NCBI GenBank assembly: GCA_902475375.1 | Contig: CABRZC010000087.1 | Location: 1 to 7,998 of the forward strand | DNA length: 7,998 nt | Origin: an uncultured Collinsella sp. | Lineage (GTDB): Bacteria > Actinomycetota > Coriobacteriia > Coriobacteriales > Coriobacteriaceae | Direction: 5' to 3' | In this document: positions 1-6,204 of the stretch, in pieces | Numbering within the stretch: position 1 is the first letter of the stretch | Layout of the letters: each line of letters begins with the position of its first letter | Program-made: the position numbers and the translations under genes | The notes under the pieces: model-generated | Database searches by the model: none | The model's input: only the letters and a program-made list of their open reading frames with translations | Told to the model about the DNA's origin: nothing

Positions 1-305
1 ACCGCGAAATGCACGGAATATTCGGCGAACGGCTCAGTTTTCGTAGCGAGAAGCGCGGAACTTTCAATTGAAACGATTTAACTCTATGTTCTGTGGTCGC
101 GAACTTCCGTAGAGGGGGTCCGTCTTGGGCAAGCTTTTGGTCAGCTTTTGTAAGCGTTGCAGGGGTTGACCTGTTGGAACGGTGCCGTTCGCCGCCTGTT
201 TACTGCCTTTGGCCGCGCGAGTGTATTGTTTTGCGTGAATGTTTTGATGGCACGCTTCAATCGTGCTGTATTGGATGGCAAGCAGATCCCGGCGAAGGGA
301 GCGTC
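1..305. other. Upstream region without a convincing gene
   Basis: No complete gene is visible. Forward frame 1 is open from base 1 to a TAA at 79-81 and forward frame 3 is open to a TGA near 69-71, so the tail of an upstream gene could lie here, but neither short peptide is recognisable. A forward reading frame runs from 93 into the next gene, but its first 71 codons look non-coding and a good ribosome binding site sits at the later ATG. The stretch holds a perfect 12-bp palindrome TTTCAATTGAAA (62-73), an 11-bp-period direct repeat AGCTTTTG (132-139 and 143-150), and a short inverted repeat GAACGG-TG-CCGTTC (177-190). Confidence 0.4.
244..272 (+). promoter_or_regulatory. Candidate promoter for the HUH-family gene
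   Basis: TTGATG (244-249) and TGTATT (267-272) are separated by 17 bases. A TG dinucleotide one base before the -10 box (264-265) gives an extended -10. Each hexamer matches the sigma-70 consensus at 4 of 6 positions. A start near 279 would leave a leader of about 27 nt with the ribosome binding site AGGGAG just before the ATG at 306. This is a motif match only. Confidence 0.25.
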
Positions 306-1109
306 ATGCAGCGCGTTTGGAAAACGATCACCGGTTTTTACCATGTTCGTGCCCGCGGTACAGGCAAGCAACTGATCTTTGAGAACGATGCGGATCGCTG
401 GGAGTTCCTGGAACTGATGCGTGAGTGCTGCCGCGATACCCGGGTGACGATTGTGGCGTGGTGTCTCATGGGCGGCCACGTGGATCTAGTGCTTTTGGAT
501 TACGAGGACGAAATGAGCGCGGCCATGCAGCGGCTGCTGTTGACGTATGCTCGTCGGTTTAATAAGCGCACTGGGCGCGCGGGCTGCTTGTTTCGTGAGC
601 GTTTTGAGCGCCGTTCGCTCGATACCGACTGGCAGGTGATGGAGGCTATTCGCTCTGTACACGCTGGTCCGCAGGAGGCGGGTATTGCTCTGATTGAGCG
701 CTATCCGTGGAGCAGCTTTGCCGAGTATCTACGGGCCTATGACAACGATATGACGAGGGGATTTTCCTATCCTTCTTGCGTTCTTGAGCTTTTTGGTTCT
801 GCCGAGGGCTTTATTGCCCATTCGCTTTCGACGCCCAACGACAGCGAGCCAGCGCCGTGCGATATGAAAGAGGCGGAGTGGGAGCGACACGCCTTTGCCG
901 ATAAATTGGCGAAGGGGCTCGGGGTTTCGCTCCACGGGGTTAAAGCCGCACCGTCGGCGCAGCGTAATATCGTTATTGCTGGATTGCACGATGCCGGTTT
1001 TACGGTGCGTCAGATTGAGCGGTATACGGGGATTGGCAAAAGTACCGTCTCTCGTATTGTGCGTGCCCGTGCGCGAACGGCGATGCGGGCTGGCGGAAAC
1101 GTGGTGTAG
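306..1109 (+). CDS. Y1/HUH (RAYT-like) transposase-family protein with C-terminal HTH, probably catalytically inactive
   Basis: The 267-residue product resembles the Y1_Tnp/REP-associated tyrosine transposases, which nick single-stranded DNA at hairpins using an HUH metal site and one catalytic Tyr. Family hallmarks seen are the N-terminal FYHVRARGTGKQLIF (11-25), the strand AWCLMGGHVDLVLL (51-64), the GCLFRERF segment (93-100) and the YPWSSFAEYL block (133-142). The usual HUH is H-V-H; here it is H58-V-D60. In the helix normally reading RYIxxNPxxAG the sequence is RSVHAGPQEAG (116-126), so the catalytic Tyr aligns with Ser117. Each change could come from one base. A helix-turn-helix follows at about 219-255, with GFTVRQIERYTGIGKSTVS as its core, so DNA binding may remain. 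The ATG at 306 is chosen because AGGGAG precedes it; an in-frame ATG at 93 lacks this. Third positions are visibly more A/T-rich than in the suf genes, which suggests acquired DNA. It may be a domesticated regulator or a decaying transposase. Confidence 0.75.
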   Translation: MQRVWKTITGFYHVRARGTGKQLIFENDADRWEFLELMRECCRDTRVTIVAWCLMGGHVDLVLLDYEDEMSAAMQRLLLTYARRFNKRTGRAGCLFRERFERRSLDTDWQVMEAIRSVHAGPQEAGIALIERYPWSSFAEYLRAYDNDMTRGFSYPSCVLELFGSAEGFIAHSLSTPNDSEPAPCDMKEAEWERHAFADKLAKGLGVSLHGVKAAPSAQRNIVIAGLHDAGFTVRQIERYTGIGKSTVSRIVRARARTAMRAGGNVV

Positions 1110-1140
1110 GGCCGACTGTGCAGCGCAGCTGGGGTCGCCC
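1109..1140 (+). repeat. Hairpin at the stop codon of the HUH-family gene, REP-like shape
   Basis: The bases just after the stop codon can fold into a stacked hairpin. The outer arms GGGC-(C)-GAC (1109-1116) and GTCGCCC (1134-1140) form seven pairs with one bulged C. An inner CAGC-GCA-GCTG stem lies at 1121-1131. The tetranucleotide GTAG (1106-1109) sits at the 5' foot. RAYT-recognised REP elements have this design of GTAG plus an imperfect hairpin. No U-run follows, so it does not look like a classical terminator. Because GTAG includes the stop codon, the resemblance may be chance. Confidence 0.3.
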
Positions 1141-1154
1141 ATCCACCACAACCA

Positions 1155-1414
1155 TTGTTCTAAAAGCCTGGTACGGTAACTGCACTTCTTGATTTGCATA
1201 GAACGATCGCCGTCTTGAATAAAAAACGCCTCAGCTCGGATTTGCCCGTACCTACCCCCGTCTGCGCCGTGCAAAAAGCGGAGTTTTCTGCATCGTGGTG
1301 CTGTCGGCACCGCCGCAATTTTGCAACATACGGACCCTGAAGCTATTTATGCCTGCCGATGCGTTCCCGAAGCTCATGTTTGCGCCCGCTGAGACTACGA
1401 TGCTTGTTCTAAAA
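1155..1414. repeat. Pair of direct repeats TTGTTCTAAAA
   Basis: The 11-mer TTGTTCTAAAA occurs at 1155-1165 and again at 1404-1414, 249 bases apart. The segment between them holds the minus-strand copy of the 25-nt motif and the hairpin at 1295-1313. No terminal inverted repeats are visible inside the pair, so a transposon boundary is not demonstrated. Confidence 0.35.
1268..1292 (-). repeat. 25-nt hairpin motif, copy A (TGCAGAAAACTC...TGCACG)
   Basis: Read on the minus strand, this 25-nt block starts TGCAGAAAACTC, has a 7-nt middle CGCTTTT, and ends TGCACG. Its ends are partly self-complementary (pairs between 1271-1277 and 1285-1291 with one mismatch). It matches copy B (1479-1503, plus strand) at 17 of 25 positions without gaps, with the 12-nt head nearly identical and the last 6 nt identical. 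Confidence 0.4.
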
Positions 1415-1478
1415 CGCAATATAAAGGCGACTGGAGATGTTGATTAACGCTTCCGACGCGTATACACACGACTTGGCG

Positions 1479-1503
1479 TGCAGAATACTCGAAAAAATGC
1501 ACG
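1479..1503 (+). repeat. 25-nt hairpin motif, copy B (TGCAGAATACTC...TGCACG)
   Basis: This block reads TGCAGAATACTC, then GAAAAAA, then TGCACG. It lies inside a perfect 8-bp inverted repeat (GGCGTGCA at 1475-1482, TGCACGCC at 1498-1505) with a 15-nt loop. It is in inverse orientation to copy A and the same length, which suggests two diverged members of one small palindromic repeat family. Part of the similarity comes from the shared TGCA ends. Confidence 0.4.
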
Positions 1504-1700
1504 CCGCACCCTATGGGACCCGTCCGCGGCAGGCGCGAGTCGAGCCGGAGCCTGGCAAGACGAGGCTTGGGACATTGCCTGGCGTGCCTGTGGCCATGTC
1601 GCAAGCCTTTGGTACGGTGGAAAACGCTCGTGTTTGCGGTTGGCCGTGCGATAAATGACAGATGGGGCGCCGGACGCGTGGGCTGTGTGCGCTCGTTATG

Positions 1701-1735
1701 AAAAAAAACCGGGCCGCCCGTATCGGGCGGCCCGG
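1701..1735 (-). terminator. Intrinsic terminator of the suf operon
   Basis: A perfect 12-bp inverted repeat, CCGGGCCGCCCG (1709-1720) and its complement (1724-1735), is separated by only three bases. It is preceded on the plus strand by eight A residues (1701-1708). Read on the minus strand, this is a very stable G/C hairpin followed by eight U residues, 24 nt beyond the sufU stop codon. It is a textbook Rho-independent terminator. Confidence 0.93.
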
Positions 1736-1759
1736 CAATCAAAATCATTGGGGCATCCG

Positions 1760-2194
1760 CTACTGGTTAGCTTGCCCCTCGAGCATACCGTCGAGGGTAC
1801 GCCAGGCGAGCTCGGCACACTTGACGCGGGCGGGCATGTGCGAGATGTCCTGGAGCTGGGCGGCCTCGTCCAGGTCTTCCAGGTCCTCCTCGGAGAGCTG
1901 CTCGCCGCGGATCATTGCGAGGAAGAGCCCGGCCAGGCGGCGTGCCTCCTCGACCGTCTCGCCGGTGATGAGGTCGGCCATGATGTCGGCGCTGGCCTGG
2001 CTGATGGCGCAGCCGTGGCCGGTAAAGGACGCCTCCTCGATCACGCCGTTCTCGACGCGTAGCTGCAAGGTGAGCTCATCGCCGCAGCTGGGGTTGATGC
2101 CGTCGTGCTCGTGCGTGGGGGCGTCCATCTCGTACTTGTAGTCGGGGTGCGAGTTGTGCTCCATAAACGTGGTGGAGGTGTACAGATTACCCAT
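1760..2194 (-). CDS. sufU: SufU, zinc-dependent sulfur acceptor for SufS
   Basis: The 144-residue protein is an IscU-like fold of the SufU type. SufU takes the persulfide from the SufS cysteine and delivers it to SufBCD in the cytoplasm. The four Zn ligands known from the B. subtilis protein are present: Cys37 and Asp39 in NPSCGDE, Cys62 in GHGCAIS, and Cys126 in RVKCAEL. The SufU-specific insertion before the last Cys is seen at about 98-121 (GEQLSEEDLEDLDEAAQLQD). The start is the ATG at 2194, which lies inside the end of sufS (8-nt overlap) and is preceded by GGAG at a spacing of 8. A longer frame upstream only shadows sufS. It is the last gene of the operon and ends 24 nt before the terminator. 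Confidence 0.95.
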   Translation of the reverse strand: MGNLYTSTTFMEHNSHPDYKYEMDAPTHEHDGINPSCGDELTLQLRVENGVIEEASFTGHGCAISQASADIMADLITGETVEEARRLAGLFLAMIRGEQLSEEDLEDLDEAAQLQDISHMPARVKCAELAWRTLDGMLEGQANQ

Positions 2195-3512
2195 TGAACG
2201 TGCTCCAAACGTGATGCAGACCGGCGATGAATTTGTCGATGTCGGCCTTGTCGTTGTAGAAAGCCACGCTGGCGCGGCAGCAGGCGAGGTTCTCGACGCC
2301 CAGCCAGGTAAGCAGCGGCTGTGCGCAGTGGTGGCCGGCGCGGATGCACACGCCGTCCATGTCCATGATGCTCGCGACATCGTGCGGGTGGATGCCCTTG
2401 ACGTTAAAGCTGACGACGCCGTGGTGGTTGTCCCAATAGATGGAGCCGATGATCTGGACAAAGTCGAGCTGCATGAGCTCGCCCATCAGGTAGTGGACGA
2501 GTGCCTGCTCGCGGGCCTGGATGTTTTCGTAGCCCACCGTGTTGACGAGGTAGTCGAGGGCGGCGCCTGTGGCGAAGATACCGGCGGCATCCTGCGTGCC
2601 GGCCTCGAACTTCTCGGGGACGGGCGCCCAGACGGCGTCCTGCTCGGTGACCGAATCGATCATCTCGCCGCCGGTGAGCATGGGCGGCATGGCGTTGAGC
2701 AGGTCCATCTTGCCCCACAGCACGCCGATGCCCATGGGGCCCATGGCCTTGTGCGCGCTAAAGGCAAAGAAGTCGGCGCCCAGATCGGCCACGTTGACCG
2801 GCATGTGCGGCAGCGACTGTGCGCCGTCGACGACCAGATAGCCGCCGTACTTGTGCACGAGCTTGCCGAGGTTCTTGACCGGGTTCTCGACGCCTAGCAC
2901 GTTGGAGACCTGACCCACGGCCAGAATCTTGGTCTTGGGACCCACCTTGCCCAGAACCTCCTCGGTGGTGAGCTGTCCGGTCTTGGTGGGGTAGAGGTAG
3001 ACGAGCTTGGCGCCGGTCTCGCGGCAGACCTGCTGCCACGGGATCAGGTTGGAGTGGTGCTCCATGATGGTGATGACGACCTCGTCACCGGGCTCCAGTA
3101 CCGTGGGCGCAAAGCTCTTGGCGACCAGGTTGAGCGACTCGCTGGTGTTGCGGGTGAAGACGACTTCGTTGGCCTGGGCGGCGCCGATGAGGTCGGCGAT
3201 CTGCTGGCGGACCTTCGCGATGGCATCGGTGGCCTCGACGGACAGCGAGTACAGGCCGCGCAGGGGGTTGGCGTTCATGCGCTGGTAGAAGTCGCGCTCG
3301 GCGTCGAGCACGCAGGCGGGGCGCTGCGCGGTGGCGGCGCTATCGAGGAAGGCGATCTCGGGATGCTGCTGGAACAGCGGGAACTGCGCCTTGTAGGGAT
3401 TAGTCTCTATGTCCACGGTGGGCCAGCCGCGCGAAGCCTCGTCGCTGGCGTCGAGCTCCATGGGCTCGGGGGCGGTACAGGTATCGCATTTTACGTGCTC
3501 GGTATCGATCAT
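2187..3512 (-). CDS. sufS: SufS, PLP-dependent cysteine desulfurase
   Basis: The 441-residue class II cysteine desulfurase converts L-cysteine to alanine and holds the sulfur as a persulfide for SufU. Landmarks: FLDSAATAQRP (55-65), EHHSN (151-155), the cofactor Asp229 in VVDGAQ, the PLP lysine Lys255 in FSAHKAMGPMGIGVLWG, FEAGTQ (302-307), and the catalytic Cys396 in RAGHHCAQPL (391-400). The family core begins near residue 38 (NPYKAQFPLF), so about 35 N-terminal residues are extra compared with a typical SufS of about 406. This extension includes a CxxC pair (Cys9, Cys12) and an acidic stretch. The start is supported by AGAGGAG five bases before the ATG. It overlaps sufD by 4 nt (ATGA), which implies translational coupling. 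Confidence 0.96.
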   Translation of the reverse strand: MIDTEHVKCDTCTAPEPMELDASDEASRGWPTVDIETNPYKAQFPLFQQHPEIAFLDSAATAQRPACVLDAERDFYQRMNANPLRGLYSLSVEATDAIAKVRQQIADLIGAAQANEVVFTRNTSESLNLVAKSFAPTVLEPGDEVVITIMEHHSNLIPWQQVCRETGAKLVYLYPTKTGQLTTEEVLGKVGPKTKILAVGQVSNVLGVENPVKNLGKLVHKYGGYLVVDGAQSLPHMPVNVADLGADFFAFSAHKAMGPMGIGVLWGKMDLLNAMPPMLTGGEMIDSVTEQDAVWAPVPEKFEAGTQDAAGIFATGAALDYLVNTVGYENIQAREQALVHYLMGELMQLDFVQIIGSIYWDNHHGVVSFNVKGIHPHDVASIMDMDGVCIRAGHHCAQPLLTWLGVENLACCRASVAFYNDKADIDKFIAGLHHVWSTFNG

Positions 3513-4780
3513 GCGAGCTCCTCTTCAAAGTTATCGATCAGGTTGTTGCCCAGGCGGACGACGGCGGCGCGGGTGCGCTCATCGGTGGCGGAAAGCGCGG
3601 CGTCCTCCAGCTTGGCGCGGATGAACAGATCCTCGGCGGCGTTTTGGTCAAGGCCGCGGCAGGCGAGGTAGAACAGCTGCTCGTCGCGGACGTGGCCGAT
3701 GGTGGCACCGTGGTTGCCAGCAACGTCGTCCTCGTCGCAGAGGATGACGGGAACGGTCTTGTTGTCGACGCCCTTGTTGGCCAAAAGCACCGTCTCGCGC
3801 TCGGTGCCGGTGGCGCCCTTGCAGCCGTGCACGAGGTCGATGGTGCCGCGGTAGACCTTCTTGGACGTTCCAGTCAGCACGCCGTTGGCGTCGATCTCGC
3901 ACTCGGTCTTGCGGCCGCGGTGGCGCAGCTCGTAGTTAAAGTCGCGCACCTGCTTGCGGGCACCCAGGTAATCGGTATCGATCGTCACCTTGGCGGTGTC
4001 GCCCAGCAGGTCGCCAGCGAGGCCGGTGGCGCTGGCGCCGGCACCCAGGATGGTGTGCTGTACGTTGACGCGCGCGCCCTCGTCCAGGAATAGGCCGGTG
4101 TCATCGAGCGCGATCCAGCTGTCGTCGAGCGTCTGCGTGCAGGTCACGTTGACGGTGGTGTATTCGTGGGCGCACACGCGCAGCACGGAACCCACGACGC
4201 CCTCGCCGGCAACGGGGGAGTCTAGGGCGATCTGCAGGTCGAGCGTTGCCTGCGGGCGGGCGACGACGTCGATGGCGGCAATCGCAGCCGCTGCGTCGAC
4301 GCCGCTCACGCGCACAGTAACCGTGGCGTGCTGGTACGCGGGCACATCGATGACGATGCGCTTGGTGGCGTGGTCGGCCAGGTAGGTGTAGGCAGCCTCG
4401 CCCATACCGGTCTCGAAGGCCTCGGCAGGGGAGAGTTCCTCCTCGAGCTTGATAGCGCCGGCCTGGTAGACAGAGGTGGCGGGCACGTCGAGCTCGGTCT
4501 CGGGCGTGATGCGGGCGCGATCGGCGGCATCACCGGGGGCAGCGGTACGGCGCTCGGGGAAGCGCTCGGCCATGGCGTCCATGGCGGCGTCGAAGGCGTC
4601 GGCCGAGCCGGCGAACTGCTCGTCCAGGCCCTCGACCTCAACGGCCTCGGCGGGAGCGGCGGCAAGTTCGTCCGAAAGCTCGAGCTTGGTCTGGTTCATC
4701 TTGAGCCAACCCCAGGTCGCCGCAGGCATCGCATTAACCTGCTCAAGCGTGGTTGCAGCGGTGTTCGTGGTCTGTTTCAT
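3509..4780 (-). CDS. sufD: SufD, scaffold subunit of the SufBCD complex
   Basis: The 423-residue SufD pairs with SufB and binds SufC to form the SufBC2D scaffold on which Fe-S clusters are built. The N-terminal third is Ala/Glu-rich and variable. The C-terminal half carries the family beta-helix and ends with AGNHGATIGHVRDEQLFYLACRGL (about 354-377 in pieces). His357 in NHGATIG corresponds to the functionally important E. coli SufD His360. The start ATG overlaps the sufB stop (TAATG), and an AAGGAG ribosome binding site lies about 10 bases upstream, inside sufB. It is distinguished from SufB by its shorter length, lack of the SufB cysteine motifs, and position next to a clear SufB. Confidence 0.93.
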   Translation of the reverse strand: MKQTTNTAATTLEQVNAMPAATWGWLKMNQTKLELSDELAAAPAEAVEVEGLDEQFAGSADAFDAAMDAMAERFPERRTAAPGDAADRARITPETELDVPATSVYQAGAIKLEEELSPAEAFETGMGEAAYTYLADHATKRIVIDVPAYQHATVTVRVSGVDAAAAIAAIDVVARPQATLDLQIALDSPVAGEGVVGSVLRVCAHEYTTVNVTCTQTLDDSWIALDDTGLFLDEGARVNVQHTILGAGASATGLAGDLLGDTAKVTIDTDYLGARKQVRDFNYELRHRGRKTECEIDANGVLTGTSKKVYRGTIDLVHGCKGATGTERETVLLANKGVDNKTVPVILCDEDDVAGNHGATIGHVRDEQLFYLACRGLDQNAAEDLFIRAKLEDAALSATDERTRAAVVRLGNNLIDNFEEELA

Positions 4781-6192
4781 TATCCGATCGCTCCTTCCAT
4801 CTCGAGCTTGATCAGGTTGTTCATCTCGACGGCGTACTCAAGCGGCAGTTCCTTGGAGACCGGGTTGGCAAAGCCGTTGACGATCATGGTGCGTGCCTCT
4901 TCCTCCGAGATACCGCGGCTCATCAGGTAGAACACCTTGTCGTCGCCGATGCGGCCGATGGTGGCCTCGTGGCCGATGTCGACATTTTTGGCGCGGATGT
5001 CCATGGCGGGGATGGTGTCGGAGCGGCTCTGATCGTCGAGCATGAGCGACTGGCAGCTCACGGTTGCCCTGGAGCCCTCGGCCTTAGGCGTGGCCACGAT
5101 GGAGCTGCGGAAGGTCTGGATGCCGCCGCTCTTGGAGATACCCTTGGTCTCGACGGTCGCCGAGGTGTCGGGCGCGTTGAGCACGACCTTGCAGCCGGTA
5201 TCGAGGTTCTGGCCGGCGCCGGCAAAGGTGATGCCGGTAAAGCTCGAGCGGGCGCGACGGCCGTTGAGCACGCTCATGGGGTAGAGGTAGCCCACGTGGC
5301 TGCCGAAGGAGCCGCTGATCCACTCGATGTCGCCGTCCTCGTCCACGCGCGCACGCTTGGTGTTGAGGTTGTACATGTTCTTGGACCAGTTCTCGATGGT
5401 CGAGTATCGCAGGTGCGCACGCTTGCCCACAAAGAGCTCCACAGCGCCGGCATGGAGGTTTGCCACGTTGTATTTGGGCGCGGAGCAACCCTCGATAAAG
5501 TGCAGGTCGGCATCGTCCTCGACGATGATGAGCGTGTGCTCAAACTGGCCGGCGCCCTTGGCATTGAGGCGGAAGTAACTCTGCAGCGGAAAATCGAGCT
5601 TGGTGCCCTTGGGCACGTAGACAAACGAACCGCCCGACCACACGGCACCGTGCAGGGCCGCAAACTTGTGGTCGGTGGGCGGGATGAGCGTCATAAACTT
5701 CTCGTGGATGAGCGGCTCCCACTGCGGGTCGTGCAGGGCCTCCTCAATGCCGGAGTAGACGATACCCATCTTGGACGCGGTGTCCTGCATGTTGTGGTAG
5801 ACGAGCTCGGAGTCGTACTGCGCGCCGACGCCTGCCAGGTAGCTGCGCTCGGCCTCGGGAATGCCCAGGCGCTCAAAGGTGTTCTTGATGTCGTCGGGCA
5901 CCGACTCCCAGTCGTGCTTCTGGTCGGTGTTGGGCTTGACGTAGGTGACGATGTTGTCCATGTCCAGGCCCTCGATGGAGGGGCCCCACGTCGGATTGGG
6001 GAAGCGGTTAAAGATCTCGAGGGACTTGAGGCGCAGGTCGAGCATCCACTGCGGCTCGTCCTTCTTGGCGCTGATCTCGCGCACGATGTCGGGCGTGATG
6101 CCGGCGTCGAGGCGCTCGAATCCCTCCTCGCCATAGGTGAAGTCGTAGAGGCTGCGGTCGATGTCCGCGACCTCGGTGCGGGTCTTGGTCAT
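4780..6192 (-). CDS. sufB: SufB, Fe-S cluster scaffold subunit
   Basis: The 470-residue SufB is the subunit that receives sulfur and nucleates clusters in SufBC2D. Characteristic segments are FNRFPNPTWGP (61-71), YHNMQD (132-137), VYVPKGTKLDFPLQSYFR (191-208), EGCSAPKY (234-241, Cys236), GITFAGAGQNLDTGCK (320-335, Cys334), VSCQSLMLDD (378-387) and IGHEATIGRI (406-415). Cys380 aligns with the essential E. coli Cys405, and Glu409 with Glu434, which is implicated in cluster formation. The length is close to the family norm of about 465-495. The ATG at 6192 follows the sufC stop by 12 nt, and its AGGGG ribosome binding site abuts that stop codon. Confidence 0.97.
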   Translation of the reverse strand: MTKTRTEVADIDRSLYDFTYGEEGFERLDAGITPDIVREISAKKDEPQWMLDLRLKSLEIFNRFPNPTWGPSIEGLDMDNIVTYVKPNTDQKHDWESVPDDIKNTFERLGIPEAERSYLAGVGAQYDSELVYHNMQDTASKMGIVYSGIEEALHDPQWEPLIHEKFMTLIPPTDHKFAALHGAVWSGGSFVYVPKGTKLDFPLQSYFRLNAKGAGQFEHTLIIVEDDADLHFIEGCSAPKYNVANLHAGAVELFVGKRAHLRYSTIENWSKNMYNLNTKRARVDEDGDIEWISGSFGSHVGYLYPMSVLNGRRARSSFTGITFAGAGQNLDTGCKVVLNAPDTSATVETKGISKSGGIQTFRSSIVATPKAEGSRATVSCQSLMLDDQSRSDTIPAMDIRAKNVDIGHEATIGRIGDDKVFYLMSRGISEEEARTMIVNGFANPVSKELPLEYAVEMNNLIKLEMEGAIG

Positions 6193-6204
6193 TGCGTCGC
6201 CCCT

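Larger units (their letters stand above)
1110..1700. other. Gene-free, repeat-rich intergenic region
   Basis: About 590 bases separate the HUH gene from the suf terminator. Short open frames exist (for example 1437-1658 +), but none has a well-spaced ribosome binding site or a recognisable protein. The region contains several small structures: a hairpin with arms GTGGTGC and GCACCGC (1295-1313), a perfect 8-bp inverted repeat GGCGTGCA/TGCACGCC (1475-1482 and 1498-1505), a repeated 11-mer TTGTTCTAAAA (1155-1165 and 1404-1414), and AAGCCTGGTACGGT (1164-1177), which recurs as AAGCCTTTGGTACGGT (1603-1618). This looks like accumulated repeat debris rather than an unrecognised protein gene. A small RNA cannot be excluded. 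Confidence 0.5.

Noticed and set aside
93..305. In-frame upstream start giving a 338-residue HUH-family protein
   Set aside because: The added 71 residues do not resemble the family, whose N-terminus begins at the later ATG, and AGGGAG immediately precedes the ATG at 306.
1219..1245. Possible minus-strand terminator ending in a T-run
   Set aside because: The A-run on the plus strand is present, but no stable stem of useful length precedes it on the minus strand.
729..1310. 193-codon minus-strand frame opposite the HUH-family gene
   Set aside because: Most of it overlaps a recognisable plus-strand gene and the translation is basic, Arg-rich shadow sequence.
1155..1414. An insertion element bounded by 11-bp target duplications
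   Set aside because: No terminal inverted repeats or transposase remnant is visible between the copies, so only a repeat pair is reported.
1437..1658. 73-codon open frame in the gene-free region
   Set aside because: Its GGAG abuts the ATG with no spacing, the protein is unrecognisable, and it runs through hairpins and repeats.
2195..2461. An 89-codon N-terminal extension of sufU
   Set aside because: The extension overlaps sufS in another frame and is Ser/Thr/Ala-rich shadow sequence. The ATG at 2194 has a ribosome binding site and starts where SufU homology begins.
2154..3671. Long plus-strand frames (2154-2897, 3054-3671) antisense to sufS
   Set aside because: These are also composition-driven shadows of the sufS codons, with no motif and no suitable ribosome binding site.
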